Below are positions 1 through 8,528 of a DNA stretch of 64,000 nucleotides, piece by piece. The translations under genes were made by a program, and so were the position numbers. Each line of letters begins with the position of its first letter. Position 1 is the first letter of the stretch. The notes beneath the pieces are model-generated. The model worked only from the letters and a program-made list of their open reading frames with translations. It did no database searches and was not told the origin of the DNA. Origin of the DNA: Exiguobacterium sp. Helios (GTDB lineage: Bacteria; Bacillota; Bacilli; Exiguobacteriales; Exiguobacteriaceae); assembly GCF_014524545.1 (NCBI RefSeq), contig NZ_CP053557.1:1141501-1205500 (forward strand), given 5' to 3'.

Positions 1-148
1 CTACTTGTACTATCATATCGAACTATTCCCTAAAAATCGAGAAACAAGAACGAAAATTGAACATTTACAATTGTTTAACACGAATAAGGGAAAGTCAATC
101 CGTCGTCGGACGGACGTTTTTTCCTTAAATGCAAGGATACATCTAATT

Positions 149-631
149 TCAAGAAGACGGGCGGGAAGTTTTTTTCTTCAGGCGAACAAGCAGGAGTGGT
201 GTCAGCGAATAAATGACATGACCGATTATAATGAATGTCACTCCTGAAGTCTGATATCCGAATTGGTACAGGAAAACACCAATCGGGAAGGTCCAGACGT
301 TTGCGGCGACGGTATAAGGAAACACTTGGCGAAACGCCCAGGGTCTTGGCAAAATCCACTGAATGAACCATCGATTCAGATAAGAGACGAATAAGAGATA
401 TAACAAGATGGCAATCGCAATGAAGATGAAATGCAGGGTGAACCAAATGATAAACGGAATCGACTGTTTCAGAAAAATGCTATCAATAATTGTCGACCAC
501 AAGGAAATCCATGCTAATCCACAAAAATAAAGGGAGACATCGGCAAGTCGAGTCTTTAAAAATCCACGGTTTGGAATTAAGGTAGTTTGTAAGTAATTAA
601 GCAGTTGACTTAAAAAATGCAATGAAATCAC
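149..631 (-). CDS. Predicted small integral membrane protein, unknown function
   Basis: A 160-residue protein read from a GTG start with a purine-rich stretch (AGAAGAAAG) just upstream on the minus strand. It is very hydrophobic, with about four membrane segments (roughly residues 30-50, 60-85, 100-120 and 125-150), and ends in a basic tail (RLKKKT) likely to face the cytoplasm. I do not recognise a family and see no catalytic motif. It is transcribed divergently from the phosphate transporter to its right. Alternative: the opposite strand has overlapping open frames, but they lack hydrophobic structure and ribosome sites, so this frame is the most credible one. Confidence 0.55.
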   Translation of the reverse strand: MISLHFLSQLLNYLQTTLIPNRGFLKTRLADVSLYFCGLAWISLWSTIIDSIFLKQSIPFIIWFTLHFIFIAIAILLYLLFVSYLNRWFIQWILPRPWAFRQVFPYTVAANVWTFPIGVFLYQFGYQTSGVTFIIIGHVIYSLTPLLLVRLKKKTSRPSS

Positions 632-745
632 TCTTTCTTCTGTTTTATAACAATATTTAAATTGTTGAAAAACCTTTTGTTTAAAGGGGTATTCTGTATT
701 GGTACAGATTAATAAAACCTTAACAATTGAATATGTGAAAATCTA

Positions 746-774
746 TTTACAAGTTCACCAGACCTTTACATAAT
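746..774 (+). promoter_or_regulatory. Predicted sigma-A promoter of the Na/Pi cotransporter
   Basis: TTTACA (746-751) and CATAAT (769-774) are separated by 17 bases, a standard vegetative promoter layout. TTCACC (754) and TTTACA (765) are 11 bases apart, which resembles half of a PhoP box, so phosphate control is possible. That second reading is weak because the flanking repeats are poor. Confidence 0.5.
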
Positions 775-842
775 AGGGGAGGTTGAAACAATGAATTCTT
801 AACAACAAATCAATTCCACTTTTTATATGAGGAGATGACAAG

Positions 843-2483
843 ATGAACTATGATTTACAGGAAATGATCTTCACCTTTATCGGTGGACTGGGTATTTTCC
901 TATTCGGTATTAAGTATATGGGAGATGGTCTGCAAAAAACAGCGGGAGACCGTCTACGGTACATTTTAGATAAATATACCTCCAATCCGTTTCTTGGAAT
1001 TTTGGCCGGTATCGTCGTTACGGTCTTGATTCAGTCGTCATCGGGAACGACCGTCATCGTCGTTGGTCTGGTCAGTGCCGGTTTGATGAACTTACGTCAA
1101 GCAATCGGTGTTGTCATGGGGGCAAACATCGGAACGACGATTACGGCCTTCATCATCGGCTTTAACGTTAAGGAAGCTGCACTTCCGGCGATTGCGCTGG
1201 GAGCGTTCCTGATTTTCTTCTTCAATAAAGAACGGATTCAATACATCGGTCAAATTTTCTTCGGGTTTGGAGCGCTCTTCTATGGGTTGACGCTCATGGG
1301 AGACGGAATGGCACCGCTTGAATCAAGCGAATGGTTCCGAGAACTGACAGTATCGATGTCAGATAGTCCTTTGCTGGGTGTATTTGTTGGAACCATTTTC
1401 ACAATGTTAGTTCAATCCTCATCTGCGACAATCGGGATTTTGCAAGAATTATATGATGGCGGAATGATCGATATTAAGGCTGCGCTACCCGTCTTGTTCG
1501 GTGATAATATCGGAACAACGATTACGGCTGTTCTCGCGGCTCTCGGCGCTTCGATTGCGGCAAAACGGACAGCTGCGGCGCACGTCATCTTTAATATCGT
1601 CGGAACGATTTTGTTCTTGATTGCCTTACCTGTATTCTCGAGTTTCATCACCTGGATTACAGGAGCGCTTGATCTTGAACCGAAAATGCAAATTGCTTTT
1701 GCTCATGGTACATTTAATGTCGTCAACACGTTGATTCAATGCTGGTTCATCGCGCAAATCGCATGGCTTGTTCAAAAAGTCGTGCCGGGAACGGATACGA
1801 CCGTCGATTCGAAACCACGCCACTTGGATCAAAACATCTTAAACCAGTCGTCGTCACTCGCATTGAATCAAGCAAAACTTGAAGTGTTACGAATGGGTGA
1901 ATTCTCAAAAGAAGGGCTTGGGAAAGCGCACCGTTATACGCAATCACATGATAAAAAAGACGTCTCGGACGCCGGACAGATCGAATATGCAATTAACCAT
2001 TTGAACACTGAAGTCACAAGTTATCTTGTTAAGGTCGCGGCACATGATTTATCCGAACGGGAATCAAACGATCACTCACTTCTCATGCACGCCGTCAACG
2101 ATTTTGAACGGATTGGTGATCACGTCGAAAATGTCATCGAACTGGTTGACTTCCAAATCGTCAATCGGATTACGTTTACCGATAAGGCTAAAAAAGAATT
2201 GGATGAAATGTACATCTTGACGCAAAAAATCGTCGAAACAGCCATTAAAGCCGTTGAACTCGATGATGTTTCACTGGCACGTCAAGTGCTTGAGTTAGAA
2301 GGGAAACTGGATTCCCTTGAACGTTTATTCCGCAAACACCATGTCTTGCGTGTTAATGCAGGGGAGTGTACCGGTCAGGCCGGAATGATCTTCGTGGATC
2401 TGCTGTCGAACCTGGAACGGATCGGTGACCACGCCGTCAATATTACGGACCTGGTACTCGAGCAACGTTCAGGAACAGCCTGA
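843..2483 (+). CDS. Na+/phosphate cotransporter family protein with C-terminal PhoU domain
   Basis: A 546-residue membrane protein of the NptA/PNaS (COG1283) family, predicted to import phosphate with sodium. The N-terminal two thirds has the two inverted repeats typical of the family, each with a QSSS motif (QSSSGTT near residue 65 and QSSSATIG near residue 189). Residues from about 340 to the end are soluble and helical with two PhoU-like ERIGDH motifs, as in phosphate-signalling adaptors. The start follows a GAGGAG ribosome site. It is a single-gene unit closed by a terminator. The separate high-affinity pst operon lies about 5 kb downstream, so the cell has two phosphate uptake routes here. 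Confidence 0.9.
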   Translation: MNYDLQEMIFTFIGGLGIFLFGIKYMGDGLQKTAGDRLRYILDKYTSNPFLGILAGIVVTVLIQSSSGTTVIVVGLVSAGLMNLRQAIGVVMGANIGTTITAFIIGFNVKEAALPAIALGAFLIFFFNKERIQYIGQIFFGFGALFYGLTLMGDGMAPLESSEWFRELTVSMSDSPLLGVFVGTIFTMLVQSSSATIGILQELYDGGMIDIKAALPVLFGDNIGTTITAVLAALGASIAAKRTAAAHVIFNIVGTILFLIALPVFSSFITWITGALDLEPKMQIAFAHGTFNVVNTLIQCWFIAQIAWLVQKVVPGTDTTVDSKPRHLDQNILNQSSSLALNQAKLEVLRMGEFSKEGLGKAHRYTQSHDKKDVSDAGQIEYAINHLNTEVTSYLVKVAAHDLSERESNDHSLLMHAVNDFERIGDHVENVIELVDFQIVNRITFTDKAKKELDEMYILTQKIVETAIKAVELDDVSLARQVLELEGKLDSLERLFRKHHVLRVNAGECTGQAGMIFVDLLSNLERIGDHAVNITDLVLEQRSGTA

Positions 2484-2498
2484 ATAGGTGAATGAAGC

Positions 2499-2535
2499 AA
2501 GAGGAATTTCTGAAAAGAAATTCCTCTTTGTTTTT
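2499..2535 (+). terminator. Rho-independent terminator after the Na/Pi cotransporter
   Basis: A 12-base perfect stem (AAGAGGAATTTC with its complement) around a TGAAAA loop, followed by a T-rich run. Confidence 0.85.
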
Positions 2536-2602
2536 GTGAGATAGTTTATTGACATTCGAGTTTGATTTTAGTAACCTTATATTAGTTGTTTCAAACCATC
2601 AT

Positions 2603-2676
2603 GGCGGTGTAGCTCAGCTGGCTAGAGCGTACGGTTCATACCCGTGAGGTCGTGGGTTCGACTCCCTCCGCCGCTA
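2603..2676 (+). tRNA. tRNA-Met (CAT), probably elongator
   Basis: A full cloverleaf of 74 bases: acceptor GGCGGTG with CGCCGCT, D arm GCTC/GAGC, anticodon loop TTCATAC with CAT at 2637-2639, and T loop TTCGACT. From memory, the 5' half matches the Bacillus elongator tRNA-Met closely. The anticodon stem lacks the three G-C pairs of an initiator. The T stem (GTGGG with CCCTC) contains a T-T mismatch. The 3' CCA is not encoded and must be added after transcription. Confidence 0.9.
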
Positions 2677-2687
2677 CTATTACTTAA

Positions 2688-2761
2688 GGACCCTTAGCTC
2701 AGCTGGTTAGAGCTGACGGCTCATAACCGTCCGGTCGCAGGTTCGAGTCCTGCAGGGTCCA
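2688..2761 (+). tRNA. tRNA with CAT anticodon, probably tRNA-Ile2 (lysidine) rather than Met
   Basis: A perfect cloverleaf: acceptor GGACCCT/AGGGTCC, anticodon stem GACGG/CCGTC with loop CTCATAA (CAT at 2722-2724), and T stem GCAGG/CCTGC. The 5' end and anticodon arm resemble what I recall of the B. subtilis tRNA-Ile2 whose C34 is changed to lysidine by TilS. Identity as Ile2 rather than Met is an inference; the gene itself is certain. CCA is not encoded. It forms a two-gene unit with the preceding tRNA, eleven bases away. Confidence 0.9.
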
Positions 2762-2767
2762 TTTTAG

Positions 2768-2804
2768 AACGCACACTCTTTTTTAAGAGTGTGCGTTTAT
2801 TTTT
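2768..2804 (+). terminator. Terminator of the tRNA pair
   Basis: A perfect stem AACGCACACTCTT with its complement, directly followed by T-rich sequence, six bases after the second tRNA. Confidence 0.9.
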
Positions 2805-2890
2805 GGTTGCTTGGGGAATATTAAAGATATTGTAATAATGTTCATACAATACTATTCATACTATGGCAATTTAAGGGAGAGCGAAGAGAG

Positions 2891-4351
2891 ATGGAACGTA
2901 ACCATACAATGATGCAGTTTTTTGAGTGGCATGTAGAAAATGATGGGAAGCATTGGCAGCGCTTAAAAGAGAGAGCGCCGGAACTGCGTGCTGCAGGCAT
3001 CACATCTGTTTGGATTCCGCCAGCGTCAAAGGGACAATCAGATGAAGACACAGGGTATGGCATTTACGATGTCTATGATTTAGGAGAGTTTGATCAAAAA
3101 GGGACGGTCCGCACGAAGTACGGGACAAAAGACGAGCTAATCGAAGCCATTCAAGTCGCACACGAAAATGATATCGCGATTTATGCCGATGTCGTCATGA
3201 ACCATAAAGCAGCAGCAGATGAACTCGAGACGATTAAAGTCGTTGAGGTCCATCCGGAAGACCGTTCGCAAGAAATTTCAGAAGAATTTGAAATTGATGC
3301 CTGGACGAAGTTTACGTTCCCCGGTCGAAACGGTAAATATTCGGATTTCATCTGGACACATGAATTTTTCAACGGTACGGATTTTGATGCCCGGGAAGAG
3401 AAAACGGGTGTCTTTAAGATTTCCGGTAAAAATAAAGACTGGAACGATCAAGTAGACAATGAATTCGGAAACTATGACTATTTGATGTTCGCTAACATTG
3501 ATTACAACCATCCTGAAGTGCGTGAAGAGATGATTAACTGGGGAAACTGGTTTAAAGAGACAATCAATTGCCAAGGTTTCCGTTTGGACGCCATCAAACA
3601 TATCAACTACGAATTCGTCAACGAGTTCGCAAAATCGATGATCGGAGATAATCCGGACGGTTTCTATATGGTCGGTGAGTTCTGGAAATCGGATTTAGAT
3701 GATTGCCGTCAATTTTTAGACAGTGTTGATTATACAATCGATTTATTTGATGTGCCGCTCCATTATAAATTCCATGAAGCGTCGCAACAGGGACAAGAAT
3801 TTGATTTAACGACATTATTTGCGGATACACTGGTTGAATCCCACCCGACGAACGCGGTGACATTCGTTGATAACCATGACTCGCAACCAGGTGAATCGCT
3901 CGAGTCGTGGATTGATGACTGGTTCAAACAACATGCCTATGCATCGGTACTCCTTCGTAAAGATGGTTATCCATGTGTCTTCTACGGTGATTATTATGGT
4001 ATCCAAGGACCTCACCCGGTCGAAGGCAAAAAAGAAATGATCAATGCTTTACTGTATGCCCGTTACCATAAAGCATATGGCGAACAAGAAGATTACCTTG
4101 ACGATCCACATTGTATCGGTTGGGTCCGTCGTGGTGTCGAAGAATTCCCGAACTCGGGATGCGCTGTTTTACTTTCGAATGCGGACATGTGCGAAAAACG
4201 AATGTTTGTCGGTGAGACGCGTGCCGGAGAAGAGTGGTTTGATTATACGAACCACCAAGAAGAACCGGTTGTGATCGATGAAGAGGGCTTCGGCGTTTTC
4301 CCGGTTCCAGGCGGCGGTGTCTCTGTATTTGCTCCGCGTGACGAACAGTAA
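2891..4351 (+). CDS. Cytoplasmic alpha-amylase (GH13)
   Basis: A 486-residue alpha-1,4-glucan hydrolase of the liquefying GH13 type (subfamily 5-like: the N-terminus carries MMQFFEWH). The four conserved regions are visible: DVVMNH at 100-105, GFRLDAIKH with nucleophile D233, GEFW with acid/base E263, and FVDNHD with D330. There is no signal peptide, so it should act inside the cell on glycogen-like or imported maltodextrins, unlike the secreted homologues. It follows a GGGAGAGCGAAGAG ribosome site and stands alone between the tRNA terminator and sodA. Together with the GH57 branching enzyme and glucokinase in this window it suggests internal glucan turnover. Confidence 0.93.
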   Translation: MERNHTMMQFFEWHVENDGKHWQRLKERAPELRAAGITSVWIPPASKGQSDEDTGYGIYDVYDLGEFDQKGTVRTKYGTKDELIEAIQVAHENDIAIYADVVMNHKAAADELETIKVVEVHPEDRSQEISEEFEIDAWTKFTFPGRNGKYSDFIWTHEFFNGTDFDAREEKTGVFKISGKNKDWNDQVDNEFGNYDYLMFANIDYNHPEVREEMINWGNWFKETINCQGFRLDAIKHINYEFVNEFAKSMIGDNPDGFYMVGEFWKSDLDDCRQFLDSVDYTIDLFDVPLHYKFHEASQQGQEFDLTTLFADTLVESHPTNAVTFVDNHDSQPGESLESWIDDWFKQHAYASVLLRKDGYPCVFYGDYYGIQGPHPVEGKKEMINALLYARYHKAYGEQEDYLDDPHCIGWVRRGVEEFPNSGCAVLLSNADMCEKRMFVGETRAGEEWFDYTNHQEEPVVIDEEGFGVFPVPGGGVSVFAPRDEQ

Positions 4352-4444
4352 TTTTCGAGGGTCATTGCTTGCGCCTGACCAACTATTTTTGCTAGTCTTA
4401 AAGAGTACTGAAATTCCGAAAATAGGATAAAGGGGGACATGAAA

Positions 4445-5053
4445 ATGTCAAAATTTGAATTACCAGAACTCGGCTACGCTTATGATGCGCTAGAGCCACA
4501 TATCGATGCTCGTACGATGGAGATTCACCACTCTAAACACCACAACACGTATGTCACGAACGTCAATGCAGCACTTGAAGGGTCAGAGCACGAAGGAAAA
4601 TCACTTGAAGAATTACTTCAAAACCTGGATTCACTTCCTGCAAACATTCAAACAGCTGTCCGTAACAACGGTGGCGGTCATTGGAACCATTCGTTCTTCT
4701 GGAAACTCTTGAAAAAGAACGATGGTGCAGCACCAACTGGTGAACTTGCTTCAGCAATCGACGAGTCATTCGGTTCGTTTGATGCGTTCAAAGATGAGTT
4801 CGCAAAAGCAGCTACAACACGTTTTGGTTCAGGTTGGGCTTGGCTCATCGTTGACGGCGGGAAATTATCAGTCGTTTCAACACCAAACCAAGACACACCA
4901 GTCATGGAAGGGAAAACGCCGATTCTCGGACTTGATGTTTGGGAACATGCGTATTACCTCAACTATCAAAACCGTCGTCCTGATTACATCAACGCCTTCT
5001 TTAATGTCGTTGACTGGGATCATGTGGCAAAACTTTACGCTGACGCAAAATAA
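4445..5053 (+). CDS. sodA: Superoxide dismutase [Mn]
   Basis: A 202-residue Mn/Fe superoxide dismutase that converts superoxide to oxygen and peroxide in the cytoplasm. Metal ligands are visible as H28 (EIHHSKHH), H82 (WNHSFFW), D164 and H168 ([11 protein letters not shown]). The GGGH motif and the glutamine in TPNQD are typical of the Mn form. I choose the ATG at 4445, not the in-frame ATG at 4439, because the AGGGGG ribosome site ends only two bases before 4439 but eight before 4445. The sodA-pbpA-pst order matches B. subtilis, except that no MFS gene (yqgE) lies between. Confidence 0.96.
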   Translation: MSKFELPELGYAYDALEPHIDARTMEIHHSKHHNTYVTNVNAALEGSEHEGKSLEELLQNLDSLPANIQTAVRNNGGGHWNHSFFWKLLKKNDGAAPTGELASAIDESFGSFDAFKDEFAKAATTRFGSGWAWLIVDGGKLSVVSTPNQDTPVMEGKTPILGLDVWEHAYYLNYQNRRPDYINAFFNVVDWDHVAKLYADAK

Positions 5054-5063
5054 TTAGTATATC

Positions 5064-5101
5064 AAAACATCGATTTCCATTTCGGGAATCGATGTTTTTT
5101 A
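5064..5101 (+). terminator. Terminator after sodA
   Basis: AAAACATCGATTCC-like stem closed around a short loop with its complement, followed by a run of T. Confidence 0.88.
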
Positions 5102-5123
5102 ATGCGGAAAATGATGGGATAGG

Positions 5124-5152
5124 TTGTTATGGAAAGTTTCCTTCTATATAAT
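5124..5152 (+). promoter_or_regulatory. Predicted sigma-A promoter of pbpA
   Basis: TTGTTA at 5124-5129 and TATAAT at 5147-5152 with 17-base spacing, about 40 bases before the penicillin-binding protein gene. Confidence 0.7.
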
Positions 5153-5190
5153 GAAACAAGATGACTTTTTGAACGATAGGGGAGTACGCC

Positions 5191-7263
5191 ATGGCGAAAC
5201 GAATCACGGTGAAGGGAAAACGGCGGAATCATCTGCCACTTCGCCTTAACTTAATGTTTTTTGTAGTATTTTTATTGTTTGCGATTTTAATTTTCCGCTT
5301 AGGTGTCGTCCAGATTGTGAATGGTGAAAAGATTTCACGTGAAGTTCAAAAAACGGAAATGATTGCTTCGAAATACGAAGTTCCGCGTGGGAAGATTTAT
5401 GACCGCGATGGCCGGTTGTTAGTCGATACGATCTCGAAATACTCGATTGTCTATCGTCGTTCCCAGAATACGAAAGTCGACGAACGGATTGAAATCGCTT
5501 CGCGTCTTGCGGCAATCATCAATCTTCCGAAAGACGATTGGAAAGTCACGGAACGTGACATGAAAGATTACTGGGTAGCTGTCAACAGTGAAGAATCAGA
5601 TCGACGGTATAAGAAGGCAGTGGAAAAGCGTTATCCAAACGCTGAAGAACAGAACAAATTGTCAATTTCGGAGCAGGATCAAATTCGCCTCGATACGATT
5701 ACGAAAAAAGATATCGATTTTGATGATAAGACGATGGAAATCATCGCCATCAAACACAACATGGAAGTCGGTTATGCCCTGGACCCGCAGCTCGTTAAAT
5801 TAGGAGCGAATGCTAAAGAAATGGCGATTATCGATGAAAACCTTGAAGATCTAAAAGGAGTATCGGTTGAGCCGTTTTATGAACGCTCATATCCATATGA
5901 AGGAACGTTACGAAATATCTTCGGGAAGTACTCGAAAATTCCTGCAGAACAACAAGCGGAATTCAAGGCAAAAGGATACAGCCTGAACGACCGGGTCGGA
6001 ACATCATTCCTCGAGCAACAGTATGAAGATCTGTTGCGCGGAAAACCGGCTTACGATGTCTATGAAACGTTTAACGGTGAACCGGTCGGTGAACCGAATC
6101 GTGAAGAAGGCGAATCCGGGAAAGATCTCGTCTTGACGGTTGATGCAGAATACAACAAACAAGTTGACCAGATCTTGCAGCAAGCCATCAAGATGGGGCG
6201 CGGCATGGGAAGCGGTTATCTTAAAGAAGGATACGCTGTTGTCATGAATCCGAAAACCGGAGAAATTTTGGCAATGTCCGGTCAGAAGCTTGACACTGCG
6301 ACGAATAAATTCAGTGATGTTGCCATCAATAACGTGTTGACTTCTCTGCAAATCGGTTCAACGATTAAAGGGGCAACAGTTGCGATGGGGCTCGAAGAAG
6401 GAGTCATTCGTCAAAACGAGGTCATCAATGATGCGCCGATCACAATTGGTGGGACGAAAAAAGGATCGTACGTCAACATGGGACCGATTACGGACCTGAC
6501 GGCACTCGAACGTTCGTCAAACGTCTACATGTTTAACATCGCGATGCGGATGGCGAAATACCCGAGTAACGGTGTCGCTGGCGCGAGCGTCGATGCGGCT
6601 GCAGCGATCATGCAGAATTATTACAGTCAATTTGGTCTCGGTGTAACAACAGGAATTGATCTTCCGTATGAAGCAAAAGGGGTACAAGGTACACCGGACC
6701 GCGTCACGCTCTTGATGGACCGCGTGATTGGTCAATATGATGCCTTTACACCACTTCAAGTTGCGCAGTATGTTTCGACACTCGCGAATGGCGGGTACCG
6801 TGTACAACCGCACTTCTTAAAAGAAGTGTTGGCTTCAAACTCGATTGAAGACGAAACGAAGAAAGTTGATTACAGTTTTAAAACAAACTATTTAAACCGG
6901 ATTGAAGTCAGTCAAGCGAATATTGATCATGTCCGTGAAGGATTCCATCGTGTTGTCAAAGGAGAACGCGGGACTGCGAAAATCATTGCCCAAACCGGCA
7001 TCGATGCGGCAGCGAAAACAGGAACGGCGCAGGTCAGTGTTTACGGCGAAGACGGAATTGCACTTCGGGATGGAAGTGGACAACCGGTTCGCTCGTTGAA
7101 CTCGAACTTAGTCGGCTGGGCGCCATACGACAATCCAGAGATGGCATGGGCCGTGTTCCTTCCATATATGGAGCAGGAAACCGTCAACTCGAAAATTGGT
7201 CATGATTTAGTGAAGGCATACTTTAATGTGAAAGATGTTCCATGGCAAACTAAGCCAAATTAA
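5191..7263 (+). CDS. pbpA: Class B penicillin-binding protein (PBP2A-like transpeptidase)
   Basis: A 690-residue peptidoglycan D,D-transpeptidase. One membrane anchor (about residues 20-42) is followed by an extracellular dimerisation domain (beginning EVPRGKIYDRDG, near 63) and the transpeptidase domain. Active-site motifs are SxxK at S390-K393 (STIK), SxN at 442-444 and KTGT at 609-612. There is no transglycosylase domain, so it must work with a separate polymerase in the cell-elongation machinery. Position directly after sodA and before pstS is as in B. subtilis pbpA. It has its own promoter and terminator. Confidence 0.93.
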   Translation: MAKRITVKGKRRNHLPLRLNLMFFVVFLLFAILIFRLGVVQIVNGEKISREVQKTEMIASKYEVPRGKIYDRDGRLLVDTISKYSIVYRRSQNTKVDERIEIASRLAAIINLPKDDWKVTERDMKDYWVAVNSEESDRRYKKAVEKRYPNAEEQNKLSISEQDQIRLDTITKKDIDFDDKTMEIIAIKHNMEVGYALDPQLVKLGANAKEMAIIDENLEDLKGVSVEPFYERSYPYEGTLRNIFGKYSKIPAEQQAEFKAKGYSLNDRVGTSFLEQQYEDLLRGKPAYDVYETFNGEPVGEPNREEGESGKDLVLTVDAEYNKQVDQILQQAIKMGRGMGSGYLKEGYAVVMNPKTGEILAMSGQKLDTATNKFSDVAINNVLTSLQIGSTIKGATVAMGLEEGVIRQNEVINDAPITIGGTKKGSYVNMGPITDLTALERSSNVYMFNIAMRMAKYPSNGVAGASVDAAAAIMQNYYSQFGLGVTTGIDLPYEAKGVQGTPDRVTLLMDRVIGQYDAFTPLQVAQYVSTLANGGYRVQPHFLKEVLASNSIEDETKKVDYSFKTNYLNRIEVSQANIDHVREGFHRVVKGERGTAKIIAQTGIDAAAKTGTAQVSVYGEDGIALRDGSGQPVRSLNSNLVGWAPYDNPEMAWAVFLPYMEQETVNSKIGHDLVKAYFNVKDVPWQTKPN

Positions 7264-7269
7264 CTAGTA

Positions 7270-7306
7270 AAGCGAAGATGAGGAAACTCATCTTCGCTTT
7301 TTTTTG
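7270..7306 (+). terminator. Terminator after pbpA
   Basis: Perfect 13-base stem starting AAGCGAAGATGAG with a GAAA-type loop and eight or more T. Confidence 0.93.
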
Positions 7307-7363
7307 TATGGATTGACCTGTTTTTCTAATGAAGTTGAGTTTGTAAACGCAGAAACACACGCC

Positions 7364-7417
7364 TTTACAATTCTTTTACGTTGGATTCATTTTGGTTTAA
7401 TAGTTCATCGGTAGTAT
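7364..7417 (+). promoter_or_regulatory. PhoP box array and -10 region of the pst operon
   Basis: TTTACA (7364), TTTACG (7375) and TTCATT (7386) lie exactly 11 bases apart, followed by TTTAAT (7396), about 10 bases on. This is the direct-repeat layout bound by PhoP~P in Bacillus. A TAGTAT/TATAAG -10 region follows at 7412-7420. No good -35 hexamer is present, as expected for a PhoP-activated promoter. I infer phosphate-starvation induction. Confidence 0.75.
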
Positions 7418-7488
7418 AAGTCTTGTAAGGAAAACGGATATAAAGTCGTAGCGTTACCAGCGACATACTTCGAGGAGGAAAATTAATC

Positions 7489-8433
7489 ATGTCTTGGATG
7501 AAAAAAACAGCTCTTATCACAACGGTAGCGTCAATCGCAGTAGTCGGTGCGGCATGCGGAAATGACAAAGGCGGCTCTTCAAGTTCTTCAGATCTTTCAG
7601 GAAAGATCGCAATTGATGGATCTTCAACAGTCTTCCCAATCATGGAAGCAGTCGGTGAAGAGTATTCAATCGAACAACCAGACGTCGATGTCACGGTCGG
7701 AGTATCAGGTACAGGCGGCGGATTCAAACGTTTTGTTGTTGGTGAAACAGACCTTTCAAATGCATCACGTGAAATTAAAGAAGAAGAAGCAGCGGAAGCT
7801 GAAAAAAATAGTGTGGAATATACGAAATTAGCGCTTGCTTACGACGGATTAACAGTCGCAATCAGCAAAGAGAACACATGGGTCAAAGAAATGACACTCG
7901 ACCAGTTAGAAAAAATTTGGTTAGACCCGAATGTGAAGACATGGAAAGACGTGGATGCTTCTTATCCAGCAGAACCAATCAAATTCTTCAGCCCGGGTAA
8001 AGATTCAGGAACATTTGATTTCTTCTCAGAAAAAGTTCTTGAGAAAAAAGATATGCGTAAAGATGTTCAACTTTCAGAAGATGATAACGTCCTCGTTAAA
8101 GGGGTCGAAGGAACAAAAGGTGCGATTGGTTACTTCGGTTATGCCTACTACGCGGAAAACAAAGATAAGTTAAAAGAAGTGCCGCTTGTAGCTGAAGGAA
8201 AAGACGCAGTTGATCCGACACCGGAAACAATCAAAGATCTTTCTTACCCGCTTTCACGTGAGATCTACACGTACGTCAACAACAAATCATTAAAAGACAA
8301 AAAACAAGTGGCGGACTTCGTTAAATTCACAAATGAAAATGCAGGTGACTTATCAGAAGAAGTCGGTTATATCAAAATGCCGCAAGATCGTTACGATGAA
8401 AATACAAAAGCCATTGAAGATGCAATGAAATAA
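7489..8433 (+). CDS. pstS: Phosphate ABC transporter, substrate-binding lipoprotein
   Basis: A 314-residue phosphate-binding protein. The N-terminal signal peptide ends in a lipobox VGAAC with C23 as the lipidated residue, followed by a serine-rich linker. The phosphate-binding features DGSSTVFP, SGTGGGFKRF and the GKDSGTFDFF segment are all present. It is anchored outside the membrane and hands phosphate to PstCA. It is the first gene of the pst operon, behind PhoP boxes, and is followed by a partial terminator that should make pstS more abundant than the membrane genes. A second in-frame ATG nine bases downstream (MKKTALI) is also possible as the start. Confidence 0.96.
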   Translation: MSWMKKTALITTVASIAVVGAACGNDKGGSSSSSDLSGKIAIDGSSTVFPIMEAVGEEYSIEQPDVDVTVGVSGTGGGFKRFVVGETDLSNASREIKEEEAAEAEKNSVEYTKLALAYDGLTVAISKENTWVKEMTLDQLEKIWLDPNVKTWKDVDASYPAEPIKFFSPGKDSGTFDFFSEKVLEKKDMRKDVQLSEDDNVLVKGVEGTKGAIGYFGYAYYAENKDKLKEVPLVAEGKDAVDPTPETIKDLSYPLSREIYTYVNNKSLKDKKQVADFVKFTNENAGDLSEEVGYIKMPQDRYDENTKAIEDAMK

Positions 8434-8449
8434 CCATCATTACACAAGG

Positions 8450-8490
8450 ACGGCCCGAAAAAAGGGAGATTTCCCTTTTTTGGGGTCCCG
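8450..8490 (+). terminator. Probable attenuating terminator between pstS and pstC
   Basis: An A-rich/T-rich hairpin (AAAAAGGGA-GATT-TCCCTTTTT) lies 20 bases after pstS and 35 before pstC. It should stop part of the transcripts. This is inferred from structure only. Confidence 0.6.
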
Positions 8491-8528
8491 TTCTTATGTA
8501 GGTATGATGAAGTAGGGAGCGAAGAAGG

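Noticed and set aside
5-247. 80-codon plus-strand frame at the left edge
   Set aside because: Rich in Arg/Lys/Thr with no ribosome site, and it overlaps the better-supported minus-strand membrane protein.
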